Shown here piece after piece: positions 17,938 to 26,238 of a stretch of 43,183 bases of DNA. The translations under genes and the position numbers were made by a program. The notes under the pieces are model-generated. The model had not been told where the DNA came from, did no database searches, and saw only the letters and a program-made list of their open reading frames with translations. Each line of letters begins with the position of its first letter. Within the stretch, counting starts at the first letter, position 1. The stretch is taken from assembly GCA_027858915.1 (NCBI GenBank), contig JAQIBT010000070.1, positions 1 through 43,183 of the forward strand, written 5' to 3'. This DNA is from Salinisphaera sp. GTDB lineage: Bacteria; Pseudomonadota; Gammaproteobacteria; Nevskiales; Salinisphaeraceae.

Positions 17938-19242
17938 ATGAAGTCGACCGATCACCAGAGCGCGATGCTGCGCTTCGCCAAGGCGATGAAGCCGAACACG
18001 ATGGTCAAGGCACTGAGCGGCGCGCCGGTCATCTGGTACTGGATGGCCAACGACGGGAGTTCGGCCAACAATATCCATCGACTGTTCTCGCAGCAGTCCT
18101 GGCGCGAGGACGGACTGGCCGGCGGCGCGGTGCTGGCTGCGGGTTCGTTGTTCATGCTGCCCGTGCTGCTGGGTGTCGCGACCGGCTACACCTGGCGCTG
18201 TGGCGCGCGCGTCAAGCGCGAGACCGGCAAGAGCGCAGTACGACAGTGGCGCGAGCAGATCCGCCTGGGCTGTCAACTGGCCGTGCCGCCGCCCTGGTAT
18301 TACATCTTCGAGTTCTATCGCGACGACCACCGCCGCCGGGCCTCGCACTATCTGTATCGCAGCGAGACCAAGAGCGGCATTTACGACATGCTGCGCAAGC
18401 GAAGAGACTGCGAGCAAACAACCGAGGCACTGCGCGACAAGGCCGGTTTTGTGCGGCGCTGCCAGGCTCACGGGCTGTCGGTGGTCGATACGCTCGCCAC
18501 AGTCAGCGACGGCGTTATCGAAAGCTTCGACGGCTCGTCTGGCCTCGCACTCTGCGATCTGTTCTTCAAACCGGCCAAGGGTGCCGGCGGTCGCGGAGCC
18601 TCGCGTTGGCTATATCAAGGCGATGAACACTATCTGGCAAGCAACGGCGAGAGCGTCTCGCGCGAAGACCTCGAAACGCATGTCCGTGCGCTATCGCAAG
18701 ACGAACGCTATGTCGTGCGCCGTCATCTACGCAGTCACCCCGATATTCTCGATCTGACCCCCGGCGCCCTGAGCACCGCTCGGGTAGTGACCTGTCTGAA
18801 CGAGGAGGGTCAACCCGAAGTCACCCATGCAGTGTTTCGAATGGCGCGAAGTGCCAACGTTGTGGTGGACAACTTCCACGCCGGCGGCATCGCTGCCTGC
18901 ATCGATCTGGCGAGCGGGCAGCTGGGCATGGCGTCGGACATGGGTCTGCGTGCCGACAGCGACTGGTGGGCGTCGCACCCGACCACCGGGGCTGCCATCG
19001 AGGGCCGAACCCTGCCCCATTGGGATGCCGTGGTCGCGCTGGCGCTGGGTGCCCACGCGGCGTTTGCCGATCAGGTCGCCATCGGCTGGGATATCGCGAT
19101 ACTCGCCGACGGGCCCTGCCTGATCGAAGGCAACAAGTCGCCGGATCTGGATATTGTCCAGCGTACCAGCGGTCAACCCGCCGGCAATTCCCGGCTGGGC
19201 CAGTTACTGTCGTATCATCTGACCGACGCGCTTTCGCATTAA
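17938..19242 (+). CDS. ATP-grasp enzyme of the sugar-transfer-associated family
   Basis: 434 residues. The first part holds one hydrophobic stretch (about residues 60-80). The rest is an ATP-grasp fold with the nucleotide-binding lysine and glycine loop FFKPAKGAGGRGAS and the metal-binding end EGNKSPDLD. This matches the ATP-grasp group found in polysaccharide loci (ATPgrasp_ST). The reaction is unknown; ATP-grasp enzymes join a carboxylate to an amine or thiol. ATG 17938 is preceded by GGCAGG. The frame is open for another 26 codons upstream but those overlap the divergent promoter region. It is followed by a Kdo-hydroxylase-like gene on the same strand, suggesting lipopolysaccharide or glycan modification. 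Confidence 0.75.
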   Translation: MKSTDHQSAMLRFAKAMKPNTMVKALSGAPVIWYWMANDGSSANNIHRLFSQQSWREDGLAGGAVLAAGSLFMLPVLLGVATGYTWRCGARVKRETGKSAVRQWREQIRLGCQLAVPPPWYYIFEFYRDDHRRRASHYLYRSETKSGIYDMLRKRRDCEQTTEALRDKAGFVRRCQAHGLSVVDTLATVSDGVIESFDGSSGLALCDLFFKPAKGAGGRGASRWLYQGDEHYLASNGESVSREDLETHVRALSQDERYVVRRHLRSHPDILDLTPGALSTARVVTCLNEEGQPEVTHAVFRMARSANVVVDNFHAGGIAACIDLASGQLGMASDMGLRADSDWWASHPTTGAAIEGRTLPHWDAVVALALGAHAAFADQVAIGWDIAILADGPCLIEGNKSPDLDIVQRTSGQPAGNSRLGQLLSYHLTDALSH

Positions 19243-19342
19243 CCGACAGCACTCACCGATCGCTGTGGCGGCCTGCCGGTATCGGTGCGACATGGTTGAT
19301 CGCTACCTATTGGATGAACGAGACAAGCAGGACAACGGATTT

Positions 19343-20248
19343 ATGGAAACCTATACCGGCGACGTGGCACCGATGCTGGAACTGACCGATATCGCCGCGC
19401 TGGACCGGCCGGATATCACCGCCCAGGCCACTGCCACGCTCGAGCACGGCGGCATTGTCTATCTGCCGCAGGCAGGATTCGATCTGAGCGAGGACGAATT
19501 CGCGTTCGTCTCCGATGCCAGCGTCACGTTGCCCACCCGCGCCGAGAAGAAAAGCCAGAACGGTCGACCGACGGTGATCTACAACCCGGCCACCGGACGG
19601 CTCGAACGATCGCGCATCGGTGCCAGACAGCGCCCCCAGGTCATCGCCTTGCTCGACCGCTACGCACAATGGTCGACGCAGCTGGTGAACCGGCTGTTTC
19701 CGCAGTACAGCGACGGGCTGATTCGTGATCGCACCACTTACAGGCCCTGCGAACGGGCCGCCACCCAGGGCTTGCACGTAGATGCCAGCTACGGCCGCCC
19801 GACCGGCGGCCAGAGCATGCTGCGCGTATTCTGCAACATCAATCCCGAGGCACGGGTGCGCACCTGGCGCATTGGCGAAACGTTTGAACCGTTTGCCAGC
19901 CGCTATGTCGCGACCGCCAATCCGAAGACCAGCGGTACGCTGGAAAGTCTGCTCTACCGGTTGGGAATCACCAAAGGCCAGCGCACTGCCTACGATCTGC
20001 TGATGGAAGACATTCGCGGCCAGGTCAAGAAAGACCGTTCCTACCAGGCCAACGCGCCACAGACGGTATTCGATTTCCCGGCCGGCTCGGCCTGGATCGC
20101 ACTCACGGACCTGGTGCTGCACGGCGCGGTCTCGGGCCAGCACTCGCTCGATCAGACATTTTTCGTGCCCGACCAGACGATGGCCGAGCCTGAATGCTCG
20201 TCGCTGCGTATTCTGGAACGCCTGTCCGGCAATCGGCTATCAGCGTAA
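19343..20248 (+). CDS. Kdo hydroxylase family Fe(II) oxygenase (KdoO-like)
   Basis: 301 residues. A double-stranded beta-helix oxygenase pattern is visible: the first metal-binding H-x-D at His145 and Asp147 (GLHVDASYGRP), followed by RVFCNINPEARVRTW, and the distal His260 in LVLHGAVSGQH. The segment H-V-D, R-P, R-V-F-x-N-I-N-P is characteristic of the Kdo 3-hydroxylase family, which hydroxylates Kdo of the lipopolysaccharide inner core to Ko. The start is uncertain: ATG 19343 has AGGA ten bases upstream, while 19292 and 19265 are alternatives that would add 17 or 26 residues. It lies 100 bp after the ATP-grasp gene on the same strand. Confidence 0.8.
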   Translation: METYTGDVAPMLELTDIAALDRPDITAQATATLEHGGIVYLPQAGFDLSEDEFAFVSDASVTLPTRAEKKSQNGRPTVIYNPATGRLERSRIGARQRPQVIALLDRYAQWSTQLVNRLFPQYSDGLIRDRTTYRPCERAATQGLHVDASYGRPTGGQSMLRVFCNINPEARVRTWRIGETFEPFASRYVATANPKTSGTLESLLYRLGITKGQRTAYDLLMEDIRGQVKKDRSYQANAPQTVFDFPAGSAWIALTDLVLHGAVSGQHSLDQTFFVPDQTMAEPECSSLRILERLSGNRLSA

Positions 20249-20297
20249 GCAGGTACCGGACACTACCGCGATTCCCAGGGAATACACACGATTGTGC

Positions 20298-21152
20298 TCA
20301 CCATTTGCGTTGACCCAGTACCGCGCGGCGGACCTTGCGGCCCAGCGAACCTACCGCGCGCGGCAACGGCGACACGCGTGGCGTGCGAAAAGCGGCGATC
20401 TCGGCCGACGACAAGACCAGCCAGGCCGGGTCGTCGGGAATAGGCTGGCCCGCACTCCAGAGCACGCCATTGGCAACCAGCTGACGCAGCCCAAAGTGTT
20501 CCCAGGCGCGGTGATTATCCAGCCCGGTAAAGACAAACGACCGACCGCCGCCCGATCGCTCGCAAGCCCAGGACACCACGGCGGCTGTTCCTGCCTGCGG
20601 GTCGCTGCCCAGTCGACGATCCGACCACAGCAACGGCGTCACGCCGACCTCGTCGTCGACGAACTGCAGATGATTGAGCCAGCCGTCGCGCAGGCGCCAG
20701 GCCTGCTGATAACGGGTGATCGCATGCTCCGGAAAACGTTCGTGCCGGCTACGCCAGTGGCCGCGATTGGACTGGCCGCCCACATAGACACCGCCAAACA
20801 GCTGCTTGCCGAATGCCAAGTATTCGCTTGGAAATCCTGCGGCCTGGTGCATGACTCCCAGTCCGCAACCTGTGGCTGCCAGTCGCTCAAGACAGGCCCG
20901 GCGGTCAGCATTGGCAAGAAACCCCTGTTTGCCGCCGCCGTTATCATAGAACAGCACGGCGACTGCCTCATCGAAAACCGATTCGTCCACCGGCCAGCCG
21001 TCCTCGACAACCACCGGCGCAACACCCGGCAGTCGGCCCAGCAGCGTCGCCAGCAGATGACAACCGGCGATATAGTCGTGGTGGCCGACGCGTCCGGCCT
21101 GGCGGACCGGACCGGCCACCAGAACAATTTTCCCTGCTTGATTCCGAGCCAT
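20298..21152 (-). CDS. ThuA-like domain protein
   Basis: 284 residues with the layout of ThuA-like proteins, a class I amidotransferase-like fold: an N-terminal strand KIVLVAGP, then GHHDYIAGCHLLATLL, a middle GCGLGVMHQAAGF at the nucleophile-elbow position, and a late segment RSFVFTGLDNHRAWEHFGLRQLVANGVLW. In ThuA proteins the catalytic cysteine is usually absent, and no Cys is seen at the elbow here. Members are often linked to sugar metabolism but have no settled reaction. The gene converges on the Kdo-hydroxylase gene, 49 bp between stops. The start at ATG 21152 has no clear Shine-Dalgarno sequence; TTG 21158 is an alternative. Confidence 0.75.
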   Translation of the reverse strand: MARNQAGKIVLVAGPVRQAGRVGHHDYIAGCHLLATLLGRLPGVAPVVVEDGWPVDESVFDEAVAVLFYDNGGGKQGFLANADRRACLERLAATGCGLGVMHQAAGFPSEYLAFGKQLFGGVYVGGQSNRGHWRSRHERFPEHAITRYQQAWRLRDGWLNHLQFVDDEVGVTPLLWSDRRLGSDPQAGTAAVVSWACERSGGGRSFVFTGLDNHRAWEHFGLRQLVANGVLWSAGQPIPDDPAWLVLSSAEIAAFRTPRVSPLPRAVGSLGRKVRRAVLGQRKW

Positions 21153-21279
21153 AGTCAATGCGCCAACTGAACGGGATAATCATGCGGAGCCACGCCGCCT
21201 GCAGCACAGATTATCTCTATCCTATTGTGCAGGATGGGCGTGTCAAAGCCGTTCACTTGCCAATGACCGATGCACGCCC

Positions 21280-22302
21280 ATGATCGATATTACCGTTCTT
21301 ATTCCGGTCTATAACCGGGCCCGATATATCGTCTCGGCGATTCAAAGCATCCAGAACCAGAAAGATGCACCGCCGCTGGAAATACTCATTGTCGACGACG
21401 GATCGACCGACGACAGTATGGCGCATATTCGTGCGCTGGCCGATCCACGTATCCGCGTGGTGGCTCGCGAGCAAAACGGCGGTATTGCAGCGGCCCGAAA
21501 CCTGGGCATTACGCAGGCACGCGGGCGTTATATCGCTTTTCTGGACAGCGATGACCACGCGCTGCCCGACCGGTTGCGATTGCAGGCACGGTTCCTGGAC
21601 AAGCATCCGGACTATGCAGCGCTCGGCTCCTGGATCGGCTGGATCACCGCCGACGGGCAACCCATGCGTCGAATCAAGCGCAAGCCGATCGGCGCCCGGC
21701 TGATTGCAGCCGAGCGTCTCTTCCGTTCCGGGCTGGAAAATTCCACCGTGATGGCACGGGCCGATATCCTGCGCGCCTTTCCGCACCGCGAAGATCTCGC
21801 CGTGGGCTCGGACTACGATCTCTGGGCGCGAGTCGCGGCCGACTATCCCCTGACCTGTCTGCCAAGACGACTCGTCGACCGGCGCAATCACGCAACCCAG
21901 GCAACCGCAGAACACGTCGAAAACGACAAACGTTATCGCAGCCAGGTCTTCGCCTGGCAGCTCGAAGCCCTGGGCATTGATTTTTCCCCGGCCGATCTGG
22001 ATCGCCACTATCGGCTGCGCCGCCTCAACAAGACCGGAGAAATCGTCGACTCGGCGTTCCTCGACTGGGCCGATCAGTGGCTGGGCACGCTCAGACAAGC
22101 GAACAACCAGCACCTTCTTTATCCGGAGCCCGAATTTTCCGGCGTGCTGGCCTTGTTCTGGGCCAGCGCCTGCTGGCACGGCCGTCGGGCCACAGGCAGC
22201 TGGCGACAATTCCTGCGCTCGCCGTTGGCACGCCGTGCTCCGCTTGGGGCGTATCAGGCGGCCAATCAAAGATTGAATGTATGGGCGCATGTCGGGCGCT
22301 AA
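21280..22302 (+). CDS. Family 2 glycosyltransferase
   Basis: 340 residues. The GT-A fold of family 2 is clear: VLIPVYNRARYI at the N-terminus, LIVDDGSTDDS for the nucleotide-sugar site, GIAAARNLGI, and the metal-binding D-x-D at FLDSDD (89-92). An ALGSWIG segment and an SGLENSTVMARAD segment fit the acceptor side. No membrane helix is obvious, so it is probably a cytoplasmic or peripheral enzyme transferring a sugar to a surface glycan. Donor and acceptor are unknown. It is divergent from the ThuA-like gene and near the envelope genes upstream. The Shine-Dalgarno sequence is weak. Confidence 0.85.
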   Translation: MIDITVLIPVYNRARYIVSAIQSIQNQKDAPPLEILIVDDGSTDDSMAHIRALADPRIRVVAREQNGGIAAARNLGITQARGRYIAFLDSDDHALPDRLRLQARFLDKHPDYAALGSWIGWITADGQPMRRIKRKPIGARLIAAERLFRSGLENSTVMARADILRAFPHREDLAVGSDYDLWARVAADYPLTCLPRRLVDRRNHATQATAEHVENDKRYRSQVFAWQLEALGIDFSPADLDRHYRLRRLNKTGEIVDSAFLDWADQWLGTLRQANNQHLLYPEPEFSGVLALFWASACWHGRRATGSWRQFLRSPLARRAPLGAYQAANQRLNVWAHVGR

Positions 22303-22448
22303 GCCATTCTTGATTATGTATCGGCTCAGTAAGTCGGTCAGGCCTGATTTCCAAGCACATCGATTGCTTTGTACGTTTTCGTCGATCCGGGCTGTGGGTT
22401 CGCGCTGATGCGCGAGATACTTTTGTTTGCTTGCCCAAATCAAAGTAT

Positions 22449-23774
22449 TCAAAACTTTGGAATCACCAGGGTAACGCGCAGCCCGGTCGGCGACCGTCGC
22501 GCGTCCGAAAGCTCGATACGCCCCTGCATCCGCTCGACAGCGTTCTTGACAATCGACAGGCCGAGCCCAGAACCCACGGTGCCGGTGCCCAGGCCGCGAT
22601 AGAACGGCTCGAATACCCGCGCTCGATCCGATTCAGCGATACCGGGCCCGTTGTCTTCCGTGACCAACTCCACGGCGTCGACGGTCTCGTTGATTGCCAG
22701 CGTGATTCGCCCGTCCTCGGGCGTGTATTTGATCGCATTGCCGACAATATTCTTCAGCGCGACCGTGAGCTCGACTGCACTCGCCACCATCTGGACATCG
22801 CCTTCGTCCTCGACGCCTATGTCCAGACGTTTGGCCTCAACCAGCGGCATCAGGTCGGCGAATATGTGGCGGATCACCGCTTGTACTGAAATCTCTGTCC
22901 TGGGTACCCGCACGTCTGCCTCGGTACGCGCATACGTGAGCAACTGATCCAGCAATTGCCGGTTGCGCTCGATGCCCCGGCGCAGATCAGCCAGACGCTG
23001 CTGCCCGTTATCGTGCATGTCGATCGCTGCCAGGCGCTCTGCCTGAAACGAGAGCGCAGTCAGCGGGGTCCGGAGTTCATGGGCAGCAGCCGCAATAAAT
23101 CGGCGCTGCGAGGACATGGCCTCGGCGACCCGGCCCAGCAATCGATCGATAGCCACGACGAAAGGCTGGATCTCGCTTGGCAGCGTGGCTTCACCCACCG
23201 GCCGAAGGTCGCTTTCATTACGCTGGTCGACCCTGGCCGCCAGCACCGCGACAGGCCGAAGCGTGGTCCGCACCAGACGGGCCACCACAAGCAGGAGCAC
23301 AGGCATCAGAATCAAGTACGGCAGAATCGCGATCAATGCGGTATTGCGCGCACTCTCGTTGCGAATCGCGGTCTGCTGGGCTACGGCAATACGCAGTCCG
23401 GGGCCGAGCGTATTGACGAAAATCCGGTAGGTCTTCCCCTGGATCATGCGCGTCTGCATGCCGTTGATGAGGTCGACCGGGAACCGCAACCCCGCGGGGT
23501 GGTTCGACGAGACGGCATTCGTTGGCAGCCGCGAGACAATCACCCGCGCTTCGGAACCCTCATCTGTCAGGCGCAACCCGATATCGGGCTGCGGGCTGGG
23601 TAGATGACTGACGTTGAACAACGCGCCAATATGACGCAGCGTGCTGTCCTGTATTTCGTTGGCTTCACGGAACGACAGCAGGAACGAGGCACTACCAGCG
23701 ACCAGGGCCGCCCCCACAATCGTAAGCGCCAGCCAGAATGCGAGCTGGCGCTCTAGGGTCTGTTGCCGTTTCAT
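22449..23774 (-). CDS. Sensor histidine kinase, QseC/PmrB-like
   Basis: 441 residues. Membrane helices at about 11-33 and 145-167 enclose a periplasmic sensor region of about 110 residues. A HAMP-like linker leads to the H-box AAAHELRTPL with phospho-acceptor His232, the N-box NAIKYTPEDG, and the G-boxes DNGPGIA and GSGLGLSIV. It should phosphorylate the OmpR-type regulator encoded immediately upstream. Its first seven codons (MKRQQTL) and its start codon lie within the terminal inverted repeat of a MITE-like element (23753-23932). GGGG sits eight bases before the ATG, also inside the element. The signal sensed is unknown. Confidence 0.9.
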   Translation of the reverse strand: MKRQQTLERQLAFWLALTIVGAALVAGSASFLLSFREANEIQDSTLRHIGALFNVSHLPSPQPDIGLRLTDEGSEARVIVSRLPTNAVSSNHPAGLRFPVDLINGMQTRMIQGKTYRIFVNTLGPGLRIAVAQQTAIRNESARNTALIAILPYLILMPVLLLVVARLVRTTLRPVAVLAARVDQRNESDLRPVGEATLPSEIQPFVVAIDRLLGRVAEAMSSQRRFIAAAAHELRTPLTALSFQAERLAAIDMHDNGQQRLADLRRGIERNRQLLDQLLTYARTEADVRVPRTEISVQAVIRHIFADLMPLVEAKRLDIGVEDEGDVQMVASAVELTVALKNIVGNAIKYTPEDGRITLAINETVDAVELVTEDNGPGIAESDRARVFEPFYRGLGTGTVGSGLGLSIVKNAVERMQGRIELSDARRSPTGLRVTLVIPKF

Positions 23775-23932
23775 ACGACCCCGCGCCGGCGGCTATTTTG
23801 TCGCAAGACAAGGCGCAGGGAGCGCAATGTAGCCCAGCTACATAAACGAGCTGCAACGCCGGATTGCGGGAAAATAGCCGCCGTCCCTTCGGGTCGCAAC
23901 GTGGGGCCGTATGAAACGGCAACAGACCCGAG
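23753..23932. repeat. MITE-like inverted-repeat element, copy 1 (180 bp)
   Basis: The ends CTAGGGTCTGTTGCCGTTTC and the matching inverted GAAACGGCAACAGACCCGAG enclose 180 bp. Inside are further concentric inverted repeats, CGGCGGCTATTTT and AAAATAGCCGCCG, and a central hairpin ATGTAGC-CCA-GCTACAT. If CTAG is a target duplication, the right copy has one change (CGAG). No transposase is encoded. It occupies the space between the response-regulator stop and the histidine-kinase body and contains the kinase start codon. A second, longer copy lies at 25682-25954. Confidence 0.85.
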
Positions 23933-23934
23933 GC

Positions 23935-24600
23935 TCAGGCGTCTCCGGAAACCATCCATCCCACACCCCTGATGTTCTTGATCCGTTGATGCCCTACTTT
24001 CTTGCGCAGCGCGTGGATCAGAAACTCTATCGCGTTGCTCTCAACTTCCTCGCCCCAGCCATACACCCGATCTTCCAACTGGCTGCGCGATAAAATGGCG
24101 CCTGGGTGATTCATCAGCGCTTCGAGCAGTGTGTATTCCCGTCGCGAAAGCTGGAGCGTCGTCGACTCGCCGACGCGGACCTGCCGGGTGCTGGTATCCA
24201 GCTTGATATCGCCGCTGCTCATGACGGTATCGACCAACGTTCTTCGTCGGCGCATCACGGCCCGCATACGGGCCAGTAATTCGCTCAGCGCAAAAGGCTT
24301 GGTCAGATAGTCGTCTGCTCCAATGTCCAGCCCTCGAATACGGTCGGTCACTTCGTCGCGCGCTGTCATGATCACCACCGGCGCTGGGTCGTTGGCCTTG
24401 CGAATCTCGGCCAGGATATCCATACCGTCGCATCCCGGCAGCCCCAGATCGAGCACGATGATGTCGTAGGTTTGCGACGCGACGGCTAAGGTCGCCATCC
24501 GTCCGTCTCGCAACCAGTCCACGGCATAGGCCGCGTCCTTGAGAGCGCCTTCGACGGCAGCACCAATCATGGCGTCGTCTTCAACCAGCAATACGCGCAT
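23935..24600 (-). CDS. OmpR-family response regulator
   Basis: 221 residues from ATG 24600. The receiver domain has the acidic pair VEDD, phospho-acceptor Asp51 (VLDLGLPG), the Thr/Ala switch MTARDE and Lys101 (LTKPFAL). The C-terminal winged-helix DNA-binding domain shows LSRREYTLLEALM and the recognition region SNAIEFLIHALRKKVG ending in RGVGWMV. A TTG five codons upstream is an alternative start. It lies 39 bp after the DUF347 membrane-protein gene and is followed by the kinase, with the MITE-like element in between. It probably autoregulates this operon. Confidence 0.9.
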   Translation of the reverse strand: MRVLLVEDDAMIGAAVEGALKDAAYAVDWLRDGRMATLAVASQTYDIIVLDLGLPGCDGMDILAEIRKANDPAPVVIMTARDEVTDRIRGLDIGADDYLTKPFALSELLARMRAVMRRRRTLVDTVMSSGDIKLDTSTRQVRVGESTTLQLSRREYTLLEALMNHPGAILSRSQLEDRVYGWGEEVESNAIEFLIHALRKKVGHQRIKNIRGVGWMVSGDA

Positions 24601-24639
24601 CGTGGTCTCGTGCAATCGTGCTATCCGGAGTCAGATGCA

Positions 24640-25425
24640 TTACGTCCTCCCGACCCGAGCCCACGGTTCGCCGCGGCTCGCCACGAACATCACAATAGCC
24701 AGGATGAGCACCGCAACCGCAGAGGCTTGCAGGCGCCCAAGCTCGAGGCCACCTTTGGGAATGGATTTTGTCAGGAAATCGCCAAACGTCGCGCCGAACG
24801 GGCGGGTGAATACAAACGCAATCCAGAACAGCGCAATCCGGTTGAAACTCGTGGCGTAGTGAAGTGCCAGTACGACCCCAATGACGCCGGCCGTGACCAG
24901 CGCGCCCTGCACATAGCTCAATCCAACCACGTCGACCAACGCATCGCCGAAAGCAGTCCCCAGGCTGTTGGAAAAAATCACCGCGATCCAGAACAGAAGT
25001 TCGGTATCGGCACTGACAATCGGGTTGATGCTCAAGTTGCCTTTCAATCGATACCACACAACAAGCGTGGCCAGCAGACCTGCGCCAAGGATCGTCGATC
25101 CCCAGATATAACCCAGCCCCAGCGTACGATCCATCATGTCCGAGATTTCTGTTCCCATCATGGTCGTAGCCACGATAGCTAGCCAGAAGATCACGGTATG
25201 AAAACAAACGGCGCGGATCTGCAGCAATAGCATGACCAGCAGAGAAACAGCCGTGATGGCAAGGCTCTTTATATACCCTAGCCCCCAGGTCATGGACAGC
25301 GCATCGCCGCCGGTTTCACCCAGCGTGGTGGCGATGATCTTCATCACCCAGAACAGCAAAGTCACACGGGCGATCTTGCTCACCAGGCTGGATTCGTTAT
25401 TTCCAGTGTTTGAGATTTGGTTCAT
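24640..25425 (-). CDS. Four-repeat DUF347 (COG4705-type) integral membrane protein
   Basis: 261 residues, strongly hydrophobic. Four copies of the DUF347 repeat can be read: FWVMKIIATTLGETGGD (about 25-41), FWLAIVATTMMGTEISD (80-96), FWIAVIFSNSLGTAFGD (145-161) and FWIAFVFTRPFGATFGD (200-216). Each pairs FW at the start of a helix with a polar T/S-x-x-G-x-x-x-x-D end, suggesting a pseudo-symmetric membrane protein with conserved acidic residues facing one site. Transport of a cation is plausible but not shown. AGGTG precedes ATG 25425. It is the first gene of an operon with a two-component system. Confidence 0.8.
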   Translation of the reverse strand: MNQISNTGNNESSLVSKIARVTLLFWVMKIIATTLGETGGDALSMTWGLGYIKSLAITAVSLLVMLLLQIRAVCFHTVIFWLAIVATTMMGTEISDMMDRTLGLGYIWGSTILGAGLLATLVVWYRLKGNLSINPIVSADTELLFWIAVIFSNSLGTAFGDALVDVVGLSYVQGALVTAGVIGVVLALHYATSFNRIALFWIAFVFTRPFGATFGDFLTKSIPKGGLELGRLQASAVAVLILAIVMFVASRGEPWARVGRT

Positions 25426-25681
25426 AACCACACCTGTTTTGATGGGTTGCACAGTTAATTCAAAAAATCACCCGCTGTCGGGCGACCACCATTAAGCTTA
25501 TCGGTCTCGGTCGGTCTCGTCCTGCACATCGTCGTGATTGGCCTGTTCAGGAGTCGAAGCGATCACCGCAACGCTTGCGGCATCCACCGTCACGTCGAAG
25601 ACTTGCTTGTGAATAACGCAGGTAACCGCGTAATTGAGCTATGTTGAAGGCGCAGACTTAGCGCAGAGTTAGGCCGCATGG

Positions 25682-25954
25682 CTAGGGCCTGTTGCCGTTT
25701 CATACGACACCGCGCCGGCGGCTATTTTTTTGCAAGACAAGGCGCAGGGAGCGCGATGTAGCCCAGCTACATAAGCGAGCTGCAACGCGGTATTGCGGAA
25801 AAATAGCCGCCGTCCCTCCGCGTTGCGGCCCAAAATCCCGCCATCCGGCGTTGCAGAGCTTGACCGCAGAATGACTGCGGCCGTCGCTCTGCGCCTTGTA
25901 TGACAAGATTTTGGGTCACAACGCGGGGCCGTATGAAACGCCAACAGGCCCTAG
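25682..25954. repeat. MITE-like inverted-repeat element, copy 2 with nested module (273 bp)
   Basis: The ends are CTAGGGCCTGTTGCCGTTTC and, inverted, GAAACGCCAACAGGCCCTAG, with CTAG at both outer edges. The left 130 bp match copy 1 closely, including the ATGTAGC-CCA-GCTACAT hairpin and the flanking CGGCGGCTATTTT and AAAATAGCCGCCG arms. About 93 extra bases follow, bounded by GTTGCGGCCCAAAATC and GATTTTGGGTCACAAC. They contain their own hairpin CCGCAG-AATGA-CTGCGG with the same AGGCGCAG/CTGCAACG-type flanks. The element is modular and non-coding. Confidence 0.85.
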
Positions 25955-26072
25955 GCGGATCTGCCTCCTATTCAATCTATTTAATCGAAAATTCACCAAT
26001 TAAATTTGTCTTGTCTGAAACTTCCTACCCAGATCGCGGTCAATTATTGACGAGGTAGCTCGGTAATTGCAT

Positions 26073-26103
26073 TTGAACAAGCATTTAATTACGAAAATAT
26101 AAC
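26073..26103 (+). promoter_or_regulatory. Possible promoter of the two-component/exporter operon
   Basis: TTGAAC at 26073-26078 and TATAAC at 26098-26103, 19 bases apart, lie in the AT-rich stretch about 135 bp before the response-regulator start. The boxes resemble sigma-70 elements but the spacing is long, so this is only a candidate. Confidence 0.25.
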
Positions 26104-26238
26104 GAATCAATTACGATCCTATCGAAGCAATTTTCTAGTATTCCAGGCAAGCACATAGCGCCGGCGGTGGCGTATTTTGCTGCCCGGGTCCAACGCGCTT
26201 GCCACACGTGCTGGTATGAACGAAAAGGTTGTTAGCCC

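Larger units (their letters stand above)
25426..26238. other. Intergenic region of 813 bp between two divergent two-component operons
   Basis: No convincing gene is present; short frames here are products of the repeat element. It holds the second MITE-like element (25682-25954). To the right of the element is an AT-rich stretch (about 25960-26150), conspicuous against the GC-rich surroundings and likely to hold the promoter of the plus-strand operon. The left part should contain the promoter for the DUF347 operon, but no clear box stands out. Confidence 0.6.

Noticed and set aside
23692-25944. Short frames beginning MPFHTAP or MAFHTAP inside the inverted-repeat elements
   Set aside because: They are translations of the non-coding repeat, occur on both strands and lack ribosome-binding sites.
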